Assembly (NCBI GenBank): GCA_963748385.1
Contig: CAVVIQ010000013.1
Location: forward strand, 62,001 to 126,000
DNA: 64,000 bases
From: Rhodoblastus sp963748385
GTDB lineage: Bacteria > Pseudomonadota > Alphaproteobacteria > Rhizobiales > Beijerinckiaceae
Direction of reading: 5' to 3'
Made by a program: the position numbers and the translations under genes. Below the pieces are notes generated by a model. It was not told the origin of the DNA, made no database searches, and saw nothing but the letters and a program-made list of their open reading frames with translations. Positions 34,217 to 44,395 of the stretch are shown here, one piece after another (the stretch's first letter is position 1; the number at the start of each line of letters is the position of its first letter).

Positions 34217-35575
34217 ATGCAGACGACGGAAACGCTTTCGCAGGGGCTGAAGCGCGAATATCAGGTGGTCCTTGCGGCGGCCGAACTCGCCCAGAAACTC
34301 GACACCCAGCTCGCCGAGCTGAAGGACAAGGTGCGCATCAACGGCTTCCGTCCCGGCAAGGTCCCGGTCGGCCATCTCAGGCGCCTCTATGGCAAGTCGA
34401 TCATGGGCGACGTCGTCCAGCAGGCGATCAACGACGCCCAGAACAAGATTCTCGGCGACAACAACCTGCGGCTCGCCGGCCAGCCCAAGCTCGATTTCCC
34501 GGAAGATCAGGCCGAGATGGAAAAGGTGCTGGAGGCGACCGGCGACCTGTCTTTCAAGCTCGCCTTCGAGATCCTGCCCAACTTCGAGGTCGGCTCGTTC
34601 GAGGACGTCGAACTGGAGCGCCTGGTCGCCGAGATTCCGGAAGCGGACGTTGAAAAGCAGCTCAAGGACCTGGCCGAACGCAGCCGCTCCTACACCTCGC
34701 GCGAGGAGGGCGCCGCGGCGCAGAAGGGCGACAGGCTGAAGATCGACTTCGTCGGCGGCATCGGCGGCGAGGCTTTCGAGGGCGGAAGCGCCGAGGGCGT
34801 CGATCTGGTGCTGGGCTCGGGAGCCTTCATCCCCGGCTTCGAGGACCAGCTCGAAGGAGCCAAGGCCGGCGACGAGCGCAAGGTCGTCGTGACTTTCCCC
34901 GAGAATTATCAGGCCGCGCATCTCGCCGGCAAAGAGGCGACCTTCGACGTCAAGGTCCAGTCGGTGTCCGCGCCGGACGAACTTGCCCTCGACGACGATT
35001 TCGCCAAGAAATACGCCTTCGAGAACCTCGAAAAGCTGCGCGAGGCGATCAAGGGACGAATCCAGGCCGATTACGACCGCGCCTCGGGGGAAAAGCTGAA
35101 GCGCGCTCTGCTCGACGCCCTCGACAATCGTTACAGCTTCGAATTGCCGCAGGACATGGTCGAGCGCGAGTTCAGCGGCATCTGGGAGCAGGTTCTGGGC
35201 GAACGGGTCTCGTCCGGCAAGAGCTTCGAGGACGAGGGGACGACCGAGGAGGCGCAGCGCGCCGAATATCGCCGCATCGCCGAGCGCCGCGTGCGTCTCG
35301 GGCTGGTGATGGCGGAAGTCGGCGAGAAGGCGGGCGTCAAGGTCGCCGACGACGAGGTGACCCGCGCCATCGTCGAGCGCGCCCGCCAGTTCCCCGGCCA
35401 GGAAAAGGCTTTCTGGGATTATTATCAGAAGAACCCGCAGGCTCTCGCCGAAATCCGGGCGCCGATTTACGAGCAGAAGGTCGTCGATCACATCGTGTCC
35501 CAGGCCAAGGTCACCGACAAGACCGTGTCCAGGGAAGAGCTGTTCAAGATCGAGGACGAGGACAAGGCCGCGTAA
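34217..35575 (+). CDS. tig: Trigger factor
   Basis: Ribosome-bound chaperone and prolyl isomerase acting on nascent chains. 452 residues. N-terminal ribosome-binding signature NGFRPGKVPVGHLRRLYG near 43-60; PPIase domain about 160-245 (GDRLKIDFVGGIGGEAFEGG); C-terminal helical arms. ATG 34217 sits 89 bases after tRNA-Leu. First of the tig-clpP-clpX-lon set, a conserved proteostasis cluster. Terminator downstream separates it from clpP. Confidence 0.97.
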   Translation: MQTTETLSQGLKREYQVVLAAAELAQKLDTQLAELKDKVRINGFRPGKVPVGHLRRLYGKSIMGDVVQQAINDAQNKILGDNNLRLAGQPKLDFPEDQAEMEKVLEATGDLSFKLAFEILPNFEVGSFEDVELERLVAEIPEADVEKQLKDLAERSRSYTSREEGAAAQKGDRLKIDFVGGIGGEAFEGGSAEGVDLVLGSGAFIPGFEDQLEGAKAGDERKVVVTFPENYQAAHLAGKEATFDVKVQSVSAPDELALDDDFAKKYAFENLEKLREAIKGRIQADYDRASGEKLKRALLDALDNRYSFELPQDMVEREFSGIWEQVLGERVSSGKSFEDEGTTEEAQRAEYRRIAERRVRLGLVMAEVGEKAGVKVADDEVTRAIVERARQFPGQEKAFWDYYQKNPQALAEIRAPIYEQKVVDHIVSQAKVTDKTVSREELFKIEDEDKAA

Positions 35576-35601
35576 GGCGGATCGCTCCGATCCGATTGAC
35601 G

Positions 35602-35627
35602 ACGCCCGCGCTCCGCGCGGGCGTTTT
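35602..35627 (+). terminator. Rho-independent terminator of tig
   Basis: 9-base arms CGCCCGCGC (35603-35611) and GCGCGGGCG (35615-35623), 3-base loop, then TTTT. Confidence 0.85.
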
Positions 35628-35885
35628 GATTCGCGACGCGGATTTTTAGAGTTTTCTTCACGCCCGGTCCCCTATTCCTTCTCCTCGACCCCTTGGGGCG
35701 GGCGATCGGCGCGCGTCGGCCCATGCGGCGCGGAGCCCGGTTTTCCAACAGAGTGGCGGGCGCGGCAGGCTCGGCGCGATTCTTGGCAATTTCGCTACGG
35801 CGCGCGGCGGCCATTGCCTCGGCTGCCGGGCGCATTATGTTGGGATGAGGCAAACAGCGGCTTCCGCCGCCCGAGGGAATGGTCC

Positions 35886-36515
35886 ATGCGCGATCCGATT
35901 GACGTCTACAACCAGTATCTCATCCCGCAAGTCATCGAGAACACGCCGCGCGGCGAACGCGGCTTCGATATTTATTCGCGCCTGCTGCGCGAGCGCATCG
36001 TCTTCCTCACCGGCGCGGTGGAGGACGGCATGGCCTCGGTCATCATCGCGCAACTGCTGTTCCTGGAAGCCGAAAATCCCAAAAAGGAAATCTCGATGTA
36101 CATCAACTCGCCGGGCGGCGTGGTGACGTCGGGTCTGGCGATCTACGACACGATGCAGTTCATCAAGCCCAAGGTTTCGACGCTCTGCGTCGGGCAGGCG
36201 GCCTCGATGGGCTCGCTGCTGCTCGCCGGCGGCGAGGCGGGCATGCGCTTCGCGCTTCCCAACGCCCGGATCATGGTCCACCAGCCTTCCGGGGGCTTCC
36301 AGGGCCAGGCCTCGGACATCCTGCGCCACGCCGAAGACATCATGAAGGTCAAGAAGCGCCTCAACGAAATCTACGTGCGGCACACCGGCAAGGACTACGA
36401 CACCATCGAGGCGACCCTCGACCGCGACCATTTCATGTCCTCCGAGGAAGCCATGGACTTCGGCCTGATCGACCAGGTTTTGAGCAAGCGCCCCGACCAG
36501 ACCGAGGAAAAATGA
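35886..36515 (+). CDS. clpP: ATP-dependent Clp protease proteolytic subunit
   Basis: Serine protease core of ClpXP and ClpAP. 209 residues. Nucleophile S107 in GQAASMGSLLLAGG, His132 in MVHQPSGGFQGQ; the aspartate is in the DRD segment near 180. ATG 35886 follows GAGGGAATGG; an in-frame ATG at 35814 lacks similarity. Separated from clpX by 227 bases that hold no gene. Confidence 0.97.
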   Translation: MRDPIDVYNQYLIPQVIENTPRGERGFDIYSRLLRERIVFLTGAVEDGMASVIIAQLLFLEAENPKKEISMYINSPGGVVTSGLAIYDTMQFIKPKVSTLCVGQAASMGSLLLAGGEAGMRFALPNARIMVHQPSGGFQGQASDILRHAEDIMKVKKRLNEIYVRHTGKDYDTIEATLDRDHFMSSEEAMDFGLIDQVLSKRPDQTEEK

Positions 36516-36742
36516 TGTGGATGGCGCGTTACTTGCTTGGGACGCGGGGGAACAGTGACGCTTGCCATTGGCGGCCATGGGCATAAATTAGGCCTTTGAC
36601 GCCAATGTTGGTCCGGAGCGCGAACGCGCCGAATCGGCGGCGAATATCTTAGCGGCCTTCGGCGAATTTGAACGCCCTGGGCGGCGTAAGGCGGTCGACA
36701 AGGAGCTTCGAGGCTCGGGTTGGCCGCCGCAAGGAGAAACTG

Positions 36743-38008
<1,266 letters not shown>

Positions 38009-38346
38009 ACGCCGGGAGCGATGGCGAGGCGACCGTTTCGCCCCGCCATCGAGGGGCGAGCTTGAAAGCGCCGCAGGAAACCCCATCTGCGTGATATGTA
38101 AACCAATCGCCGCGGATGCTTGAAAAGGTCGCGCGGCGCATGGAGCGGAAGCCGCCGGCGCCGCTGCCCGTTTCGGATCGCTTGGCGAATCTGGGCGAGG
38201 CAAACAAGTTTTGCACCCTCGAAGATCCTTGGCGGATCAGCGGGGCGCAAGGGCCGGCGATCAAGCCCCGTGGGCGGGTGAAAATCCTTTCGGGCGGTTA
38301 GCGCCCTTCTGGACCGAAACGCGCCAAGACTGACAGGATTTGAACC
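38009..38346. other. Intergenic region between clpX and lon
   Basis: 338 bases. Contains the sigma-32 promoter at 38061-38088, about 260 bases before lon. A 61-codon ORF at 38116-38301 has no ribosome-binding site and no family features, so it is not called as a gene. Confidence 0.65.
38061..38088 (+). promoter_or_regulatory. Sigma-32 (RpoH) heat-shock promoter of lon
   Basis: CTTGAA (38061-38066), 14-base spacer, CCCCATCT (38081-38088). This is the RpoH consensus CTTGAA-N13/15-CCCCAT exactly. The predicted transcript start is near 38095, giving a leader of about 250 bases ahead of lon. Confidence 0.8.
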
Positions 38347-40773
38347 ATGACCAGCCCCAAGCGCGTGCTTCCGCCTCCCGGCGTGATCGACAAATATCCG
38401 GTCCTGCCGCTGCGCGACATCGTCGTGTTCCCGCACATGATCGTGCCGCTCTTCGTCGGCCGCGAGAAGAGCATCCGCGCCCTCGAAGAGGTGATGAAGG
38501 CCGACAAGTTCATCATGCTCGCGACCCAGAAGAACGCGGCGGAGGACGATCCCAAGCCGGACGCCGTCTATTCCGCCGGCGTGCTGGCCAGCGTGCTTCA
38601 ATTGCTGAAACTGCCCGACGGCACGGTGAAAGTGCTGGTCGAGGGCATCGCGCGCGCCAAGGTGGTCCAGTACGTCCGCACCGACGAATATTACGAGGCC
38701 GAGGTCGAGGTCACGCCCGAGGACGCCGTCGATCCGGTCGAGGCGGAGGCTTTGGCGCGTTCGGTCTCCTCCGAATTTGAAGGCTATGTCAAGCTCAACA
38801 AGAAGGTCTCGCCCGAGGTCGTCTCGGCGGTGGCGCAGATCGACAATCCGAGCAAGCTCGCCGACACCGTGGCCTCGCATCTGTCGGTGAAGATCACCGA
38901 CCGGCAGGCGGTGCTGGAAACGACGTCGGTGACCAAGCGCCTGGAGAAATGCCTGGCGCTGATGGAAAGCGAAATCTCGGTCCTGCAGGTCGAGAAGCGC
39001 ATCCGCACGCGGGTCAAGCGGCAGATGGAGAAGACCCAGCGCGAATATTATCTGAATGAGCAGATGAAGGCCATTCAGAAGGAGCTGGGCGACGAGGACG
39101 GCAAGGACGATCTCTCCGAGCTTGAGGACAAGATCAAGCGGACCAAGCTGTCCAAGGAGGCGCATGACAAGGCCATGGCCGAGCTGAAGAAGCTGCGGCA
39201 GATGTCGCCGATGTCGGCGGAAGCCACCGTCGTGCGCAATTATCTCGACTGGCTGGTCTCGATCCCGTGGAACAAGCGCTCCAAGATCAAGAAGGACCTC
39301 GTCTCCGCGCAGGAGATTCTCGACGCGGAGCATTACGGCCTCGACAAGGTCAAGGAGCGGATCATCGAATATCTTGCGGTGCAGAGCCGCTCGAACAAGC
39401 TGACCGGCCCGATCCTGTGCCTCGTCGGCCCGCCTGGCGTCGGCAAGACCTCGCTCGGCAAGTCGATCGCCAAGGCGACGGGGCGCGAATTCGTGCGCAT
39501 GTCGCTCGGCGGCGTCCGGGACGAGGCCGAGATTCGCGGCCATCGCCGGACCTATATCGGCTCGATGCCCGGCAAGCTGATCCAGTCGATGCGCAAGGCC
39601 AAGACCTCCAATCCGCTCTTCCTGCTCGACGAAATCGACAAGATGGGCATGGATTTCCGCGGCGACCCGTCTTCGGCGCTGCTTGAGGTGCTGGACCCCG
39701 AGCAGAACTCGACCTTCAACGACCATTATCTCGAGGTCGACTACGACCTGTCGAGCGTGATGTTCGTGACGACCGCCAATACGCTGAACATTCCGGCGCC
39801 GTTGATGGACCGCATGGAGATCATCCGCATCGCCGGCTATACCGAAGAAGAAAAGACGGTGATCGCGCGCAAGCACCTGATCCCCGCCGCGACCCAGAAG
39901 CACGGGCTCAGCCCAAGCGAATGGGCGATCGAGGACGCGGCGCTGGCCAAGATCATCCGCCGCTACACCCGCGAGGCGGGCGTGCGCAATCTGGAGCGCG
40001 AAATCTCCAATCTCGCCCGCAAGGCGGTCAAGGAGATCCTGCTCTCCAAGCCGAAGATCGACAAGGTCGTCATCACCGAGGACAATGTCGAGACCTACCT
40101 CGGCGTGCCACGCTTCCGCTATGGCGAAGCGGAGCTGGAGGACCAGGTCGGCGTGGTCACGGGTCTCGCCTGGACCGAAGTCGGCGGCGAGCTGCTGACG
40201 ATCGAAGGCGTCATGATGCCCGGCAAGGGCCGCATGACCGTCACCGGCAACCTGCGCGACGTGATGAAGGAATCGATCTCGGCGGCGGCGTCCTACGTCC
40301 GCTCCCGGGCGCTGGATTTCGGCGTCGAGCCGCCCCTGTTCGACCGGCGCGACATTCACGTGCACGTGCCGGAAGGCGCGACTCCCAAGGACGGCCCGTC
40401 GGCTGGCGTGGCCATGGCCACCGCCATCGTCTCGGTCTTCACCGGCATCCCGGTGCGCCGCGACATCGCCATGACCGGCGAGATCACCCTGCGCGGCCGG
40501 GTGCTGCCGATCGGGGGGCTGAAGGAAAAGCTGCTCGCGGCCTTGCGCGGCGGGCTGAAGAAGGTCCTGATCCCGGAAGACAACGCCAAGGATCTGGTGG
40601 AAATCCCGGAATCGGTGAAGAACAACCTCGAAATCGTGCCCGTGTCCCGGATGGAGGAGGTCCTGCGCCATGCGCTGCTGCGCATGCCGGAGCCGATCCG
40701 CTGGGAAGAGGGCGCGGTGAAACCGGAAACGGCGGAAATCGAGGACGAAACGGTCGGCGTCGTCGCCCATTGA
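38347..40773 (+). CDS. lon: ATP-dependent Lon protease
   Basis: Degrades misfolded and regulatory proteins. 808 residues. N-terminal LON domain (VLPLRDIVVFPHMIVPLFVG, in parts), coiled-coil region with EYYLNEQMKAIQKELG, Walker A GPPGVGKT at 361-368, and the protease domain with catalytic Ser685 in KDGPSAGVAMA and lysine in the following helix. Under a sigma-32 promoter, so heat-inducible. Terminator follows. Confidence 0.98.
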   Translation: MTSPKRVLPPPGVIDKYPVLPLRDIVVFPHMIVPLFVGREKSIRALEEVMKADKFIMLATQKNAAEDDPKPDAVYSAGVLASVLQLLKLPDGTVKVLVEGIARAKVVQYVRTDEYYEAEVEVTPEDAVDPVEAEALARSVSSEFEGYVKLNKKVSPEVVSAVAQIDNPSKLADTVASHLSVKITDRQAVLETTSVTKRLEKCLALMESEISVLQVEKRIRTRVKRQMEKTQREYYLNEQMKAIQKELGDEDGKDDLSELEDKIKRTKLSKEAHDKAMAELKKLRQMSPMSAEATVVRNYLDWLVSIPWNKRSKIKKDLVSAQEILDAEHYGLDKVKERIIEYLAVQSRSNKLTGPILCLVGPPGVGKTSLGKSIAKATGREFVRMSLGGVRDEAEIRGHRRTYIGSMPGKLIQSMRKAKTSNPLFLLDEIDKMGMDFRGDPSSALLEVLDPEQNSTFNDHYLEVDYDLSSVMFVTTANTLNIPAPLMDRMEIIRIAGYTEEEKTVIARKHLIPAATQKHGLSPSEWAIEDAALAKIIRRYTREAGVRNLEREISNLARKAVKEILLSKPKIDKVVITEDNVETYLGVPRFRYGEAELEDQVGVVTGLAWTEVGGELLTIEGVMMPGKGRMTVTGNLRDVMKESISAAASYVRSRALDFGVEPPLFDRRDIHVHVPEGATPKDGPSAGVAMATAIVSVFTGIPVRRDIAMTGEITLRGRVLPIGGLKEKLLAALRGGLKKVLIPEDNAKDLVEIPESVKNNLEIVPVSRMEEVLRHALLRMPEPIRWEEGAVKPETAEIEDETVGVVAH

Positions 40774-40800
40774 CGCGCTGAGGGCTGGCCAGGGCGCAGG

Positions 40801-40829
40801 GCCGGGACGGGTTCCGTCCCGGCCTTTTT
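40801..40829 (+). terminator. Rho-independent terminator of lon
   Basis: 10-base arms GCCGGGACGG (40801-40810) and CCGTCCCGGC-type complement (40814-40823) around GTT, followed by a five-T run. Confidence 0.92.
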
Positions 40830-41092
40830 GCGTCGCGCGTCCCGAATCGGGCCCAGATCAAGATTTTTTTTGCAAAGTTTTCGCTTCCAGGAGCTCCGCA
40901 TCCCTTGCCATGCCCGGGATTCAAAGGGAAAGTGGCGGCGTCGAAATCGCACGATTCGAGTTGCGATCTTCAGCGCGGCGCCTTATTCGTCCGCGCCTCG
41001 ACGGAAATCCATTTGCCGCGGCGTGGGGGCGCGTCGTAGATGTCAACTCGGCGCTTTATGAGGAAGAGGCGCCCAAATCAAGGAAGAGCCAA

Positions 41093-41371
41093 ATGACGAA
41101 CAAAGCCGAATTGGTCGATGCGGTGGCCGAAGCGACCGAAAGCTCGAAGGCGCATGCGGGCGCGGCGCTCGACGCGGTGATCGCCGCGATCAGCAACGCG
41201 CTCCAGAAGGGTGAGGAAGTTCGCCTGGTTGGCTTCGGCACATTCTCGGTCAAGACCCGAGCCGCCGGCAAGGGCCGCAACCCCGCGACCGGCAAGGAAA
41301 TCAATATTCCAGCTTCCAAGAGCGTCCGCTTCAAGCCCGGCGCCCAGCTCAAGGACATGGTCAATAAGTAA
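41093..41371 (+). CDS. hupB: HU family DNA-binding protein
   Basis: Nucleoid-associated protein that bends and compacts DNA. 92 residues. MTNKAELVDAVAEATESSKA is typical; GFGTFSVKTRAAGKGRNPATG forms the beta arm (RNPATGKEI with the proline wedge) and the end is VRFKPGAQLKDMVN. ATG 41093 follows AGGAAGAG. The usual position of HU after lon in Proteobacteria. 263 bases between the lon terminator and this start hold no gene. Confidence 0.97.
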   Translation: MTNKAELVDAVAEATESSKAHAGAALDAVIAAISNALQKGEEVRLVGFGTFSVKTRAAGKGRNPATGKEINIPASKSVRFKPGAQLKDMVNK

Positions 41372-41486
41372 CAAGCTTAAGCGCCCGGACGCGGCTTCGG
41401 CCGCGTCTCGACGCGCGTCGACCTTGCAAACGTCGCCCTCTCGGCCTGTCGCCGCGGATGGTCGGTCCGGCGGGGCGTCGCGGTTC

Positions 41487-41562
41487 GGGCGGTTAGCTCA
41501 GTTGGTAGAGCATCTCGTTTACACCGAGAGGGTCGGCGGTTCGAGCCCGTCACCGCCCACCA
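41487..41562 (+). tRNA. tRNA-Val, anticodon TAC
   Basis: Acceptor GGGCGGT (41487-41493) pairs with ACCGCCC (41552-41558); discriminator A and CCA 41560-41562. Anticodon stem TCTCG/CGAGA around loop TTTACAC with TAC. 76 bases. Confidence 0.97.
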
Positions 41563-41579
41563 CGACCGAAAGCAAGTCG

Positions 41580-42212
41580 ATGCCGGCCGGAAAGCTTCGC
41601 GGTCCTTCGTTTTTCCGATCGCTGCTGGCGGCCGTCGTTCTTCTCGCCTTGCCGGCGTCCGGCGCGCGGGCGATGGACTTTAGCCTCCAGACTGTTTCGG
41701 ACGGCAGCTGCCGGGCCCACTGCCCCCGCGTCATTGTCGCCGAGGGCCAGATCTCCAATTCGACGCCCCACGAATTCGTGCAGTTCCTGCGCGACAACGT
41801 CGGCGACCGCGACATGCGGACGGTCGTCCTGCTCGATTCCCAGGGCGGCTATGTCATCGCCTCCATGGAACTGGGGCGAGTTTTCCGGCGGATCGGCGCC
41901 GCGACGGTCGTCGCCAATCAATGCCTGTCGGCCTGCGTTTACGCTTTCATGGGCGGGGTCAAAAGGGTGGCGCCGAGAGGCGCCCTTCTCGGGATCCACC
42001 GGATGTTCGCCGAAAAGTCGCAAGGCCTGTTCGAGCCCACCCATCGCGTTTACGACGACGGTTCGCTGGCGGCCATGCTGGCGCGCTACAGCGCGAGCAT
42101 GGGCGTCAGCCGCGATCTTATCCGCTACGCGGAGCGCATTTCCTCGGGGACGATCCATTTCGTGACGCCGGCCGAAATGACCCGCTGGCGGCTGGCGAGC
42201 CACAAATTCTAG
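41580..42212 (+). CDS. Secreted ClpP-fold (COG3904-like) protein
   Basis: 210 residues. Signal peptide about 1-31 (SLLAAVVLLALPASGARA), mature part of the COG3904 periplasmic ClpP/crotonase-like type: VVLLDSQGGYVIASMELGR, then the nucleophile-like region ANQCLSACVYAFMGG (Ser in LSAC), then GALLGIHRMF. Paired cysteines in QCLSACV and in CRAHCP may form disulfides. Protease activity is not shown for the family. It begins 18 bases after tRNA-Val, so it may be read from the tRNA transcript. ATG has no strong ribosome-binding site. Confidence 0.85.
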   Translation: MPAGKLRGPSFFRSLLAAVVLLALPASGARAMDFSLQTVSDGSCRAHCPRVIVAEGQISNSTPHEFVQFLRDNVGDRDMRTVVLLDSQGGYVIASMELGRVFRRIGAATVVANQCLSACVYAFMGGVKRVAPRGALLGIHRMFAEKSQGLFEPTHRVYDDGSLAAMLARYSASMGVSRDLIRYAERISSGTIHFVTPAEMTRWRLASHKF

Positions 42213-42327
42213 GGCTTTGCGGCGCGCGTTCCGAGTTTCGGGAAATCGCGCTTTCCGCGCTTGACTTGCCCGCGCCGCTGTCCTAATTCGCAGGCCTCCG
42301 GTCGGCGCGGTCGCGTCGCGGTCGAGC

Positions 42328-42404
<77 letters not shown>

Positions 42405-42719
42405 TTTTCACCAAGACTTCCCCCGCAACGGAAGCCGATTGTCTGCGATCGCTCACGCGGGGAAAACCGGCGCTGCGACGAATTGGCGCCGACTTTCGGC
42501 GCAGGCGCGAAAGCGACCGAAAGCTTCGGATCTGCGCGCGTTGCGCCGAGAACGCCGCGGATTCCGCTGCTTCCGCAATGACGCGCCGGGATGCGCGCCG
42601 CTGTCCCGGCCGCGTCCGCGGCGCGCGCGGGGGCCTTGCGCCTCGCGCCGCCCTGCGATACGGAACCCAAAGGTTTCGGCGGCGGCGCCAGGACAATCAA
42701 GAGCAAGGGCATCCACACC
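42405..42719. other. Intergenic region upstream of the complex I operon
   Basis: 315 bases that must hold the nuo promoter. I see no strong promoter or known operator. One perfect hairpin, GCGCCGA / TCGGCGC (42486-42502), has no T run. The nuoA start has weak GGAC/AAGGGC ahead of it. Confidence 0.5.
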
Positions 42720-43085
42720 ATGTCGGTCCTCCTGAACGATTATCTGCCGCTGGTGATCTTCATCGCCCTGTCGGCGGTCATTTCCGGGGCGCTGCTGGTC
42801 GCGCCCTTCCTGCTGGCCTTCAAGGCCCCCGACCCGGAAAAGCTCTCGGCCTATGAGTGCGGCTTCAACGCCTTCGACGACGCGCGCATGAAATTCGACG
42901 TCCGGTTCTACCTGGTGTCGTTGCTGTTCATTATCTTCGATCTGGAAGTCGCCTTCCTGTTTCCCTGGGCGGTGGCCTTCCGCAAGATCGGCTCCTTCGG
43001 CTTCTGGGCGATGATGGTCTTTCTCGCCGTGCTGACCGTCGGCTTCGTCTATGAATGGAAGAAGGGAGCGCTGGAATGGGATTGA
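42720..43085 (+). CDS. nuoA: NADH-quinone oxidoreductase subunit A
   Basis: Membrane subunit of proton-pumping complex I. 121 residues, three transmembrane helices; conserved loop KLSAYECGFNAFDDARMKFD is at about 41-60 with the conserved cysteine, and FYLVSLLFIIFDLEVAF follows. First gene of the operon; the last 10 bases overlap nuoB. Confidence 0.97.
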   Translation: MSVLLNDYLPLVIFIALSAVISGALLVAPFLLAFKAPDPEKLSAYECGFNAFDDARMKFDVRFYLVSLLFIIFDLEVAFLFPWAVAFRKIGSFGFWAMMVFLAVLTVGFVYEWKKGALEWD

Positions 43086-43660
43086 CCTCGGAAAAGGACC
43101 AGCCCCTGGTCGCTCCGGCTCCGCGCGGAATAATCGATCCGCGCACCGGCCGGCCGGTCGGCGCGGACGACCCGACCTTCCTGGCGATCAACGACCAGTT
43201 GGCCGACAAGGGCTTCATCGTCACCGCGACCGACGAGCTGATCAACTGGGCCCGCACCGGCTCGCTGATGTGGATGACCTTCGGTCTCGCCTGCTGCGCG
43301 GTGGAAATGATGCAGGCGGCCATGCCGCGCTATGACATCGAGCGCTGGGGATTCGCCCCGCGCGCCTCGCCGCGCCAGTCCGACGTGATGATCGTCGCCG
43401 GCACCCTGACCAACAAGATGGCCCCGGCCCTGCGCAAGGTCTATGACCAGATGCCCGAGCCGCGCTATGTCATCTCCATGGGCTCCTGCGCCAATGGCGG
43501 CGGCTATTACCACTATTCCTATTCGGTGGTGCGCGGCTGCGACCGCATCGTCCCGGTGGACGTCTATGTTCCCGGCTGTCCGCCTTCCGCCGAGGCCCTG
43601 CTTTACGGAATCATGCTGCTGCAGCGGAAAATCCGCCGCACCGGCACCATCGAACGCTGA
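43076..43660 (+). CDS. nuoB: NADH-quinone oxidoreductase subunit B
   Basis: Carries cluster N2, the last iron-sulfur centre before quinone. 194 residues. Ligands seen in GLACCAVEMM, SMGSCANGGG and VPGCPPSAEA. Start 43076 overlaps nuoA by 10 bases with GGAG seven bases ahead. N-terminal 25 residues are variable, as usual. Confidence 0.97.
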   Translation: MGLTSEKDQPLVAPAPRGIIDPRTGRPVGADDPTFLAINDQLADKGFIVTATDELINWARTGSLMWMTFGLACCAVEMMQAAMPRYDIERWGFAPRASPRQSDVMIVAGTLTNKMAPALRKVYDQMPEPRYVISMGSCANGGGYYHYSYSVVRGCDRIVPVDVYVPGCPPSAEALLYGIMLLQRKIRRTGTIER

Positions 43661-43696
43661 TTTTCGCGCCGGCGAGACCGGCAAAGAGGCTGGATC

Positions 43697-44338
43697 ATGG
43701 CCAACGAGCAGAACGAAGCCGCGACCGACCATTCCGCGGTCCTGCGGGGAAAATTGCAGGCTCTGTCGGAAAGGATTGCGGCGGGCTTGAGCGCCGCCGT
43801 CCTCTCGACCGAAATCGCCTTCGACGAGCTGACCGTCGCCTTCGACGCGGCGAAATGGGTCGAATCCATGACCTTTCTGCGCGACAACGGCTTCATCTGT
43901 TTCATCGACCTGACCGCGGTCGACTGGCCGGCGCGCGAAAAGCGTTTCGACGTGGTTGCGCATCTGCTCGACCCGAAAGCCAATCTGCGCATCCGCGCCA
44001 AATGCATGACCGACGAGGAAACCCCGGTCGAAAGCTGCGTCAAAGTATGGCCGGCGGCCAACTGGTTCGAGCGCGAGGCCTATGACATGTATGGCGTGCT
44101 CTTCGCCAACCATCCCGATCTGCGCCGGATGCTGACGGACTATGGCTTCGACGGCCACCCCCTGCGCAAGGACTTCCCGATGTCCGGCTATGTCGAGGTC
44201 CGCTACGACGACGCCCAGAAACGCGTGGTCTACGAGCCGACGCGGCTGACTCAGGAATTCCGGTCTTTCGATTTCCTTTCGCCCTGGGAGGCCGCGCCTC
44301 TTGAGCTTCCCGGCGACGAAAAGGCGACCAGGGGCTGA
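43697..44338 (+). CDS. nuoC: NADH-quinone oxidoreductase subunit C
   Basis: 30 kDa peripheral subunit linking NuoB and NuoD. 213 residues. Family signature WFEREAYDMYGVLF near 128-141, then DYGFDGHPLRKDFP. Separate from nuoD, as in Rhizobiales, not fused as in Enterobacteria. Start 43697 follows AAAGAGG. Confidence 0.97.
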   Translation: MANEQNEAATDHSAVLRGKLQALSERIAAGLSAAVLSTEIAFDELTVAFDAAKWVESMTFLRDNGFICFIDLTAVDWPAREKRFDVVAHLLDPKANLRIRAKCMTDEETPVESCVKVWPAANWFEREAYDMYGVLFANHPDLRRMLTDYGFDGHPLRKDFPMSGYVEVRYDDAQKRVVYEPTRLTQEFRSFDFLSPWEAAPLELPGDEKATRG

Positions 44339-44395
44339 AAGGCGCGACGAGGCGAACAAGGCGGCGAAGCGAAGAATCCGATGGGCGAGCAGAAA

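Noticed and set aside
38116..38301. 61-codon ORF between clpX and lon
   Set aside because: No ribosome-binding site, no family features and it lies inside the probable lon leader.
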